From Pseudomonas sp. (GTDB lineage: Bacteria; Pseudomonadota; Gammaproteobacteria; Pseudomonadales; Pseudomonadaceae): a stretch of 64,000 nt of DNA. How positions within the stretch are numbered: the stretch's first letter is position 1; each line of letters starts with the position of its first letter. Under the pieces are notes generated by a model. The model did no database searches. It was not told where the DNA came from and saw only the letters and a program-made list of their open reading frames with translations. The position numbers were made by a program, and so were the translations under genes. Where the stretch lies: positions 342,438 through 406,437 of the forward strand of contig NZ_PEKX01000004.1 of assembly GCF_002796985.1 (NCBI RefSeq). The letters run 5' to 3'. Below are positions 43,801 to 50,421 of the stretch, in pieces.

Positions 43801-44555
43801 ACCAGCGCAGTGGCCGGCAGGTTCTCCGCCAGTGGTTGCAGGTCACCCTCCAGCTTGCCATTCAAGTAGCCACTGCTCTGTGCCTGCAACTTCAGATGGC
43901 CCATCAGCTCGCCCTTGGCCTGCAGCTGCAGGGTCCAGGGCTGTTCGCCCGGTGCGGGCAGCCCGAGGGTGCCTTCGGCTTCCAGCGCCCAACCCTGGGT
44001 CGGCTTGAGCAGGCCCTTGAGCGACAGATTCAGGCCGTCGCGGGCGAGCTTCACCGAGTCGATGTGCAGACCTTCATGGTCCCAATGCGCGGCCAACTCG
44101 GCGTCGCGCAGCTGTTCCTGGCCATCGAGCAGGAAGCGGCCGATGCGGATGTCGCCCAGCTCCAGCGACAGCGGCAGGCTCAGGTCGGGCAGTTCGACGG
44201 GGCCGGACGATTCGCTCGGCTCGCTCGGTGGCAGGGTCAGCAGCACCTCGTTGGCCACGACCGTGTGCAGGCACAGAGTCATACGCAGCAGGCAGGCCGG
44301 CGACCAGTCGATCTGCGGCTGGTCCAGCACCAGGTGGGTCGCGCCATCGGTCCACTCCAGGCGCTTGGCGCTGAAGCCGCCCGCAAGGCGCCCGTCGAAT
44401 GCCTCGACGCTCAGGCCGGGCACCCAGCTCAGCACCGCGCGGCTACCTGCCGACGTGCCGAGCAGGCTGGCGATGGCAATAGCCAGCAGCAGGATCAGCC
44501 CGAGCAGGCCGCCCAGGCTCCAGCGCAGCGCGCGCATCCAGCCCGCGCGGCTCAT
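40872..44555 (-). CDS. tamB: Translocation and assembly module subunit TamB (inner-membrane)
   Basis: This 1227-residue protein has an N-terminal membrane anchor (about 12-33), a very long region of repeated beta-strands (AsmA-like beta-taco, residues 50-1050), and a C-terminal DUF490/TamB domain with the conserved LSYLVLGRPMS, LGLAGSAPLTGEVAQRLGI and YLEAASGLASSLDIFYKRDF ending in Phe. It spans the periplasm to TamA and helps outer-membrane protein or phospholipid transport. Its ATG overlaps the tamA stop (ATGA). Confidence 0.95.
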   Translation of the reverse strand: MSRAGWMRALRWSLGGLLGLILLLAIAIASLLGTSAGSRAVLSWVPGLSVEAFDGRLAGGFSAKRLEWTDGATHLVLDQPQIDWSPACLLRMTLCLHTVVANEVLLTLPPSEPSESSGPVELPDLSLPLSLELGDIRIGRFLLDGQEQLRDAELAAHWDHEGLHIDSVKLARDGLNLSLKGLLKPTQGWALEAEGTLGLPAPGEQPWTLQLQAKGELMGHLKLQAQSSGYLNGKLEGDLQPLAENLPATALVTADGFKADASLPDTLTLNQLRLTASGNLKDGYQLAGAALLPAVESPVVLTLRGRVDAEGADIAALDLSAAKDQRVALTGRLDWKDAFAANAQLDWLDFPWRRLYPEVDEPPVSVHTFKAEVSYSDGAYLGNFDGAFKGPAGDFTLASPVSGNLAEVFLPSLKLVAGQGKAEGHLKVGFADVVSWDAALDLSDLDPAYWLEEMPGRLGGPLRSKGSLKGEALNLDANLDLQGRLRGQPATFRANATAAGQAWKVEGLALQLGDNRISGQATLDQRLSGRLDIALNRLGQLWPQLFGRLNGQLDLAGTLQAPQGQLKLDGQRVAYADQGLRTLDLTASLDAAQRGRVNLTAQGLHSGDTDFGVLKLDGSGDLKRQQLALNLQGKPVVLDLGLDGNWNGKDWRGRLVKGDIQSGGQDWRLQQPARLERLADGRINLGAHCWASGPASLCMEDQRLMPDPRLRLHLREFPLDSLARWLPEDFAWKGKLDGDVQLDLPASGPNGSILINANNGTLRIKEQEEWVDFPYQRLQLESRLTPRRIDTSLQFLGDKLGSLQAQVQLDPRPKTKPVNGTFSLKGLDIAIARPFAPMVETLKGQLNGSGQISGGLLAPRVDGELRLNDGEISGGDLPTRFERLQVTARIAGEQVDLSGDWKAGEHGNGSLSGRIAWASGLDVDVKLHGNRLPVTVEPYANLEVEPDLAVQMVGEKLAISGSVQVPRGAIILRQLPPSTVKVSDDTVIVGAKQEPKSALALNMDIDVSVGSDKLTFSGFGLNAELAGQVHIGDNLDTRGELRLNNGRYRAYGQKLTIRRARLLFAGPIDQPFLDVEAIRKVDDVVAGLRLTGNAEQPRSEVFSEPAMSQQQALSYLVLGRPMSSGEDSNMLGEAALALGLAGSAPLTGEVAQRLGIQDFQLDTEGTGNSTSVVASGQLSDRLSLRYGVGVFEPANTIALRYLLSKKVYLEAASGLASSLDIFYKRDF

Positions 44556-46279
44556 AGCTCAGGGCCCATGGAGAAGTGGATGCGGAGTCCGCCGTCCTCG
44601 TCCAGGCCGTCGGCCAGGTCCAGACGCAACGGGCCGACCGGGGAAATCCAGCGGATGCCGATCCCCACGCCGGTCTTGATCGAGGGGAAGTCCAGCGAGT
44701 TGAACGAGTTGCCCTGGTCGACGAAGGCCGCGATGCGCCAGCGTTCGGCGATGGGGTACTGGTACTCGACACTGCCGGCGACCATGTAGCGGCCACCGAT
44801 ACGGTCGCCGTCGGAGTTCTTCGGCGACAGGGTCTGGTAGTCATAGCCGCGCACGCTCTGGTCACCGCCGGCGAAGAAACGCAGCGACGGCGGGATCGCG
44901 CTGTAGTCGTTGGTGGCGATGCCACCGACCTGGATACGTCCGAGCAAACGCTGCCCTCCCCAGAAACTGGTCACGCCCTTGGCCATGGCGTTGATATGGG
45001 CGACGTCGGCGTCCGCCAGCAACCCTTCCTTGGCGCCCTTCACTTCGAATTGCAGGCGATAGCCCTTGCCGGGGTCGATCTTGTTGTCGGCTTCGAGGAT
45101 CGAGTAGCCGATGCCCGGCATCAGGAAACTGCTCAGCCCCGAATCGTCGCCCAGCTTGTACTCCTCACGCTGCCAGTTCAGCGAGACAACCCGCTGCCAG
45201 CCGCTGTCGAGTTTGTGGTGCCATTCGCCGCCGAGGGTGAGCAGCTTGCTCTCGGTGTCCACCAGGTCTTCGTACTGGTAGCCGCTGGTGAAGCGCAGCT
45301 TGTCAGTGAGTGGCGGGTCCAGCGGGATCTCGTACCAGGCGCCGACGTTCTGCCGGGGCGCGGAGACCTCCGCCTCGAAGCCCAGGCTGTGGCCCTGCGG
45401 GTTGACCCAGTGGCGGGTCCAGGTGGCCCTGGCACGCGGCCCGACGTCGGTCGAGAAGCCCAGGCCAAGGCCCATGGTGCGCGGCTTGCGCGCTTCCAGA
45501 TGGACATGCACCGGCACCACCTCACCGTCGGCGTTGGTCGGTGCGGCATCCACCCGCACGCCATCGAAATAGCCGCTGGACTGCAGCGCCTGGTTGAGAT
45601 CGGCGATCTGCTCGGAGTCGTAGTCGGCGCCTTCCTTGAACGGCACCATGCGCTGCAGCAGGTCTTCGTCGAAGGGGAAGTCGCCGGCGAAATCAACTTT
45701 GCCCAGGCGGTAGCGCGGACCGCTGGCGTACACCAGTTCGATATCCGCCACGCCGGCTTCGGGGTCGATGCGCAGTTGCTGCTGGGTGAACTGGCCACGG
45801 AAGAAACCGAAGCGCGAGGCCTGGTTCTGGATCAGCCGCTTGGCGTCCTCATAGGCGCCATGGTTAAGCTGCGAACCCGGCTTCAGGGCATCGCCGCCAG
45901 GCACCCGGAAGCTCTTGAGTTTGGCCGCCGGGCCATCGACGCGCACCGTCACGTTGCGCAGGTGAATGGGTTCGCCGGGACGGACATTGATCCGCAGGGT
46001 GGCCACCTTGTCATCGGTCACCCGGCCGCGGATGCGCGCCTGGTAGTAGCCCAAAGCCTGGGCGGCCTTTTGCGCCTGCTCCACGGCATTGCGCCGGAAT
46101 CTTTGCAGGGCCGCCTGATCACGCTCGCCAAGACTGCCCACATAGGCCTCGATATTGGCCTTGAGCGCAGTGTTGGCGGGAGTGATACGAACGTCGAGTT
46201 GGGCTTCGGCAGCCAGTACCGCCTGCAAGCAGAAGGCCATTACCAGCAGCAGCCCAAGCAATCCTTGGACAACTCTCAT
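44552..46279 (-). CDS. tamA: Outer-membrane assembly factor TamA
   Basis: The 575-residue product has a signal peptide (MRVVQGLLGLLLVMAFCLQAVLA), three POTRA domains (about 30-265), and a C-terminal 16-strand Omp85 barrel with QSVRGYDYQTLSPK, the VAGSVEYQYPI strand and GIRWISPVGPLRLDLA near the end. It sits in the outer membrane and works with TamB. An in-frame GTG six codons upstream has a better-spaced GGGG site, so the start may be there instead of this ATG. The gene is the first of the tamA-tamB pair. Confidence 0.94.
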   Translation of the reverse strand: MRVVQGLLGLLLVMAFCLQAVLAAEAQLDVRITPANTALKANIEAYVGSLGERDQAALQRFRRNAVEQAQKAAQALGYYQARIRGRVTDDKVATLRINVRPGEPIHLRNVTVRVDGPAAKLKSFRVPGGDALKPGSQLNHGAYEDAKRLIQNQASRFGFFRGQFTQQQLRIDPEAGVADIELVYASGPRYRLGKVDFAGDFPFDEDLLQRMVPFKEGADYDSEQIADLNQALQSSGYFDGVRVDAAPTNADGEVVPVHVHLEARKPRTMGLGLGFSTDVGPRARATWTRHWVNPQGHSLGFEAEVSAPRQNVGAWYEIPLDPPLTDKLRFTSGYQYEDLVDTESKLLTLGGEWHHKLDSGWQRVVSLNWQREEYKLGDDSGLSSFLMPGIGYSILEADNKIDPGKGYRLQFEVKGAKEGLLADADVAHINAMAKGVTSFWGGQRLLGRIQVGGIATNDYSAIPPSLRFFAGGDQSVRGYDYQTLSPKNSDGDRIGGRYMVAGSVEYQYPIAERWRIAAFVDQGNSFNSLDFPSIKTGVGIGIRWISPVGPLRLDLADGLDEDGGLRIHFSMGPEL

Positions 46280-46359
46280 GGCGCGAAATGCTAGCACGGG
46301 TTTTCCCCGCCCGGCCCTATTCCAGAGCGTGGGAAACGTCTGAACGACTCAAGACCGGT

Positions 46360-47007
46360 CTATCCGACAGATGCTGTCGCTGCTTCGCGCCCGGCATTGG
46401 GATGAAACAACACATGCTCGCGGATCGGTCCCAGGGCTACCTCCCCCAGCTCCTTGTAACCATGACGCCGGTAGAACTCCAGATAGCGCGCATTCCCCGT
46501 GTCCAGCACCAGCCCCTGCGAGCCGCCATCCTCAGCGCACCAGGCGTGCAGTGCATCGAGCAACTGCTCGCCCAGGCGCTTGCCCTGGAATTCAGGGTGC
46601 ACGCCGATCAGCGGCAGGATGTGATAGGGCCCGGGCGGCAGGCAGCCGAGTACGGCCGCGTGATAGTCCAGGTAGCGCCGGGTGCAGCCCAGACCGGTGG
46701 TCAGCAGCATGCGCATGCGCCAGAACCAGCTTTCGGTCACGTCCAGACGACGTTGTGGCGGCACGACGAGGGCCACGCCCACCAGACGGTCCTCGATCAG
46801 CAGGCCGATGGACGGCAGCTCCTCGAGAAAGTGCTGGTTGACCAGTTCGCGGATAGTGGCCCGCACACGCTGATCGAAGCCGGCACGGTCGGACTCGAAC
46901 AGGTAGGCGAAGGTGGGTTCATGGCGGTAGGCGTGATACAGCAACGAGCGGACTTCACGACTGTAATTGCCGTCCAGCAGACGGACTTCAGCGGGAGTAT
47001 CAGGCAT
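46360..47007 (-). CDS. GNAT family N-acetyltransferase
   Basis: The 215-residue protein has the GNAT acetyl-CoA site Q/RxxGxG/A in LIGVHPEFQGKRLGEQLLDALHAWC (around 140-160) and the C-terminal LVLDTGNARYLEFYRRHGYKELGEV. The acceptor substrate is unknown. It lies upstream of tamA on the same strand with an 80 bp gap, and diverges from the exonuclease III gene. Confidence 0.9.
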   Translation of the reverse strand: MPDTPAEVRLLDGNYSREVRSLLYHAYRHEPTFAYLFESDRAGFDQRVRATIRELVNQHFLEELPSIGLLIEDRLVGVALVVPPQRRLDVTESWFWRMRMLLTTGLGCTRRYLDYHAAVLGCLPPGPYHILPLIGVHPEFQGKRLGEQLLDALHAWCAEDGGSQGLVLDTGNARYLEFYRRHGYKELGEVALGPIREHVLFHPNAGREAATASVG

Positions 47008-47136
47008 GCGGACGCCTCTTCTTGTTGTGTGTTCCTATGGTTAGCGGCCCAGCCACGAAACCCTAGCAGTGCCTCGCCGGGGTCGCCAGGGCCCGCCGGC
47101 CTGAGCTAGCATCTTGTTTTTGCCAGGACGCCCGGG

Positions 47137-47949
47137 ATGAAAATCGTCTCTTTCAACATCAATGGCTTGCGCGCCCGCCCCCATCAGCTGCAGGCCATCA
47201 TCGAGCGTCACCAGCCCGATGTGATCGGCCTGCAGGAAACCAAGGTCGCCGACGAGCAGTTCCCCCACGAGGAAATAAAAGCCCTCGGCTACCACGTGCA
47301 TTATCACGGCCAGAAGGGGCACTACGGCGTCGCCCTGCTCTCCCGCCAGGAGCCGCTGGAGCTGCAGCGCGGCTTCCCGAATGACGGCGAGGACTCCCAG
47401 CGCCGCTTCATCTGGGGCACCTTCAAGGACGCCGAGGGCCAGCCGATCACCGTAATGAACGGCTACTTCCCCCAGGGCGAAAGCCGCGACCATCCGGTGA
47501 AATTCCCGGCCAAGCAACGCTTCTACGCCGACCTGCAGGACCTGCTGGAAACCCGCTTCCAGCCCGACCAGCCGCTGGTGGTGATGGGCGACATCAACAT
47601 CTCGCCGGAAGACTGCGACATCGGTATCGGCGAAGAGAACCGCAAGCGCTGGCTGAAGACCGGCAAGTGCAGCTTCCTGCCGGAAGAACGCGAATGGCTG
47701 GCGCGCCTCAAGGGCTGGGGCCTGGTGGACAGTTTCCGTTTGCAGAACCCGAGCGTGGACGACCGCTTCAGCTGGTTCGACTACCGCAGCCGTGGCTTCG
47801 AGGACACCCCCAAGCGCGGCCTGCGCATCGACGTGATCCTCGCCTCCGAGGGCCTGCGCGGACGCATTGCCGATACCGGCGTGGACTACGACATCCGCGG
47901 CATGGAAAAACCGTCCGACCATGCACCGATCTGGCTACAGCTGAAGTAA
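47137..47949 (+). CDS. xthA: Exodeoxyribonuclease III
   Basis: This 270-residue protein has all EEP-superfamily AP-endonuclease motifs: Asn8-type FNINGLRARP, Glu34 in LQETK, GDINISPEDCDIG, WFDYRSRGFEDTPKRGLRIDVIL and the final catalytic His in KPSDHAPIWLQLK. It cleaves at abasic sites and degrades DNA from 3' ends in base-excision repair. A terminator follows. Some Pseudomonas carry a second, Crc-like paralog; the catalytic residues here are intact, so this is the enzyme. Confidence 0.95.
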   Translation: MKIVSFNINGLRARPHQLQAIIERHQPDVIGLQETKVADEQFPHEEIKALGYHVHYHGQKGHYGVALLSRQEPLELQRGFPNDGEDSQRRFIWGTFKDAEGQPITVMNGYFPQGESRDHPVKFPAKQRFYADLQDLLETRFQPDQPLVVMGDINISPEDCDIGIGEENRKRWLKTGKCSFLPEEREWLARLKGWGLVDSFRLQNPSVDDRFSWFDYRSRGFEDTPKRGLRIDVILASEGLRGRIADTGVDYDIRGMEKPSDHAPIWLQLK

Positions 47950-47963
47950 TCACCCTGAACAAA

Positions 47964-47987
47964 AAAGCCCGGCCAATGCCGGGCTTT
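47964..47987. terminator. Terminator between xthA and coiled-coil paralog 2
   Basis: Stem AAAGCCCGGC / GCCGGGCTTT, loop CAAT, T-rich on both sides; serves both convergent genes. Confidence 0.85.
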
Positions 47988-48012
47988 CCTTCTCTTCGAT
48001 TCAGCTCCGGGC

Positions 48013-49218
48013 TCAGGCTTCTTCCGCCCCGGTTCCCACCGTCTTGCTGATGGCGCTGTAGGTGGTGTTGAAGCGTACGGTTTCGTTGAATCCCTTGACG
48101 ATGGCACCGAAGCGCTCCTTGGCATCGAGCAATTGCTTGAAGCGATCCGCCAGCTCGGCGCCCTGGCGCTGCAGGCCGGTCTCGCGGTCGTCCAGCTCCT
48201 GAATGCGGGCACGCATCTGGTTCAATTGGCGGTCGATGCTCTGCTGCTCCTGGCTCAACACCTCGGCGCGCTTGGTGGTGGCACGGTCGCGGCTGTCCAC
48301 GGTTTCCGCCAGGGCTTGCAGCGCGGTGCTGCGGTCGGCGAGCACTGCGGCATTCTGCTCGGCGACACGTTCGATACCTTGCTTCTCTTCCTGCAGGCGC
48401 TGTTCCTGCTGGCTCAGACGCTCCTCCCGCTCGGCCAGTTGACGCTCACGCTCGAGTGTCGCCAGGCGACGCTCCTCGAGCGCCTCGCGCATCTTCACGA
48501 TTTCCAGCTTCTGCTGCGACAGCCCGTGGGCCATGCCCGCCAGCGAGTCAAGGGTGGACTGCACGTCGTGCAGGACACCGTCGGTTTCAATGGCTGAGGA
48601 CGGACGTGCAGCCACAGCGGATTCCACGGATACCCGGGCATTCGTGGCATCGGAGTTGGCGGCTTGTGCTTGAGCGTTCATGGTGAGGGGTTCCTCGTGG
48701 GAAAAGGGGGAAATTGGCTGTCTGCTAGACGAAAGGGTTGCAGCGTCAGTGGTATTGCATTCGTGATCGGCTGTTTGCGCCGGGAGCTGGAGCGAATCGA
48801 GCAGGATGGCGGCCGTTTCTGCTTCGGAGATGGCAAGGTCGGCAGACGAAACGCCTGCGGTCATCGACAGCGGCTCGGTGGTCTCGGAGCAGCCGGGCTC
48901 CACGGAGCCCAGACCTGAGCAGGCCGAGGCGAGTTCGGCGAGATCTCTTTCAAGGCTTTCGAAAGCCTCGACAGTCTGCGAATCCGCAGGCTGCCCGGCA
49001 GGCAAAGAGGCCTGGCCCTGGATCGAGATATACCCAGCCGACAACACAGGGCGAGTGATGTCCTCGGCGGACGCGGACAACGTCGTCCCGAGGCCGGACA
49101 GGTCCTCCTCGGTACCCGGAGAAAGAAGTGCGGTTACCTGTTCGGACTGCTGAGGGGCGGTCATGACAGACAAGCCTTCCTCCTGATGTCCTTCGAACCG
49201 CTTCGCATCTGAAGTCAT
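48013..49218 (-). CDS. Coiled-coil protein, paralog 2 of three
   Basis: This 401-residue protein has a disordered N-terminal half (1-180, rich in Ser, Thr, Ala, Glu, with a few Cys) and the same core of about 180 residues as paralog 1 (about 205-390). The core begins VLHDVQSTLDSLAGMAHGLSQQ, has AETVDSRDRATTKR in the middle and ends FNETVRFNTTYSAISKTVG. My hand count gives about 117 identities in 181 ungapped positions to paralog 1. There is no signal peptide or membrane segment. A second ATG at 48681 (MNAQAQAAN, residue 180) has a GAGGAA site and could start a 222-residue short form. The chosen first ATG has AGGA upstream; the open frame before it starts with TTG. Function unknown. Confidence 0.72.
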   Translation of the reverse strand: MTSDAKRFEGHQEEGLSVMTAPQQSEQVTALLSPGTEEDLSGLGTTLSASAEDITRPVLSAGYISIQGQASLPAGQPADSQTVEAFESLERDLAELASACSGLGSVEPGCSETTEPLSMTAGVSSADLAISEAETAAILLDSLQLPAQTADHECNTTDAATLSSSRQPISPFSHEEPLTMNAQAQAANSDATNARVSVESAVAARPSSAIETDGVLHDVQSTLDSLAGMAHGLSQQKLEIVKMREALEERRLATLERERQLAEREERLSQQEQRLQEEKQGIERVAEQNAAVLADRSTALQALAETVDSRDRATTKRAEVLSQEQQSIDRQLNQMRARIQELDDRETGLQRQGAELADRFKQLLDAKERFGAIVKGFNETVRFNTTYSAISKTVGTGAEEA

Positions 49219-49562
49219 GAAACGTCCTACCCTGAGGGTGGTCAGCCACACCTCCTCTGCACGTCGTTCGACAAGTCGAACAAGGTCAGAGGCTCGATGA
49301 CGATGCCGCTTCGAAATCAAGGGCAATCAGGCCGACTGGAAGAGCCGATGGGCTGCCCCGCTCTTCCTCGTTTGCGGAAGAGCAGGACAGGTTGCAGGAA
49401 GAATTCTTACAACTCGGAGCCATCGTGAATGTCAGTAAATTCCTGCATAGACGAAGGAAAACTATGCAAGACCACCTGACTGAATCGACTCAGTTCCCAG
49501 GGGGATCCAGGCTTGCCGGAAAAACAGGGCTCGGCAAAGGACGCAGAATGGGTTCGCACCCG
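49219..49562. promoter_or_regulatory. Upstream region of paralog 2 with an inverted repeat
   Basis: No gene is visible in these 344 bases. TGCATAG (49444-49450) and CTATGCA (49462-49468) form a perfect 7-bp inverted repeat, 18 bp from start to start, which looks like a dimeric operator. A weaker ACTGA/TCAGT pair lies about 15 bp to the right. The regulator gene just beyond makes autoregulation or cross-regulation plausible. Confidence 0.45.
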
Positions 49563-50186
49563 CTAGAGCAGGCCAATCTCCTCGCTGACGCTGAACAGCT
49601 CCTCAAGGGTCGTGGCCGATAACTTCCGCATCAGTTGCCTTTTGTGCTGACCGATGCTCGCCCCTGACAACGCAAGGATCTCCGCCAGCGAAGCGACCGA
49701 ACGCCCCCGGTGCAGGCCATGCAGAACAGCAACCAGGTGCGTGGGAAGCACCAGAGCAGAGTCCAGCCTGGGATCGCCACCCAGCGGCAATCGCGCATGC
49801 TCAGGAAAGACCTTGCCGCCCGCGAGAACGGCGTCGACGGCCCTGCCGATCAGCGTGGGCCGATCGTCCATCAGCAGAAATCCCGACACCCCGATTCTAA
49901 TCGCGCGCTGAATATTCAGCGGTGATCCCAACCTGGAACACACCAGCACCGGGGTAGTCGGTTTCAGCCGCCCATCACGCCTCAGGATGGTGACCAGTTC
50001 CATACCATGAATGTCCGGCAGCTCCAGCGTCACCACCAGAAGATCGCATTCACTGGCGTCCAGACCACTCAGGGCTTGCCGCGCATACTTGAAATGCACG
50101 TCGCACTGATGGCCGTGGTCCAGCAGAAAGCGGCGGAGTGTGACGAAGTCACGCCGCGATGGTTCGATGAGTACTATGCGGGCCAT
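49563..50186 (-). CDS. LuxR-type regulator with a degenerate receiver domain
   Basis: The 207-residue protein has a CheY-like receiver fold (about 1-125) and a C-terminal LuxR/NarL helix-turn-helix (about 155-205, RSVASLAEILALSGASIGQHKRQLMRKL). The usual receiver residues are missing. The acidic pair is Glu8-Pro9, the phosphoacceptor Asp is Thr53 (DLLVVTLELPDIHG), and the Lys is Met106 (SGFLLMDDRP); the Ser/Thr position is kept (Ser84). It therefore cannot be phosphorylated in the normal way and may answer to a ligand or protein partner. GGAGGAAC directly before the ATG fixes the start. It lies between coiled-coil paralogs 2 and 3 on the same strand. Confidence 0.85.
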   Translation of the reverse strand: MARIVLIEPSRRDFVTLRRFLLDHGHQCDVHFKYARQALSGLDASECDLLVVTLELPDIHGMELVTILRRDGRLKPTTPVLVCSRLGSPLNIQRAIRIGVSGFLLMDDRPTLIGRAVDAVLAGGKVFPEHARLPLGGDPRLDSALVLPTHLVAVLHGLHRGRSVASLAEILALSGASIGQHKRQLMRKLSATTLEELFSVSEEIGLL

Positions 50187-50421
50187 GTTCCTCCATGCAG
50201 CAAAGGCCCCGCGGGCCGGGTGCGACATGGCGTATCGAAAGAATCCACCGCAGCAGTCGTTCCCGCAGAAATGTCGTTGAATGGCTGCCCCAACGGAATA
50301 CGCCGCTGACGCAACGAAGGAGCCGGACAATTCCGTGTCTCGGCAACCCTTGTTGCGCCAGCGTCTCCACTGCGGCAGGTGCTCTCGACCGGCGCGCCCG
50401 AGGGCGTGCAGGTCGTTCCGG

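Noticed and set aside
41076..44789. A very long open frame (1237 codons) on the plus strand opposite tamB
   Set aside because: It is the mirror of a strongly GC3-biased gene, its protein has no recognisable domain and an unnatural Val/Gln/Gly-rich composition, and tamB is convincing.
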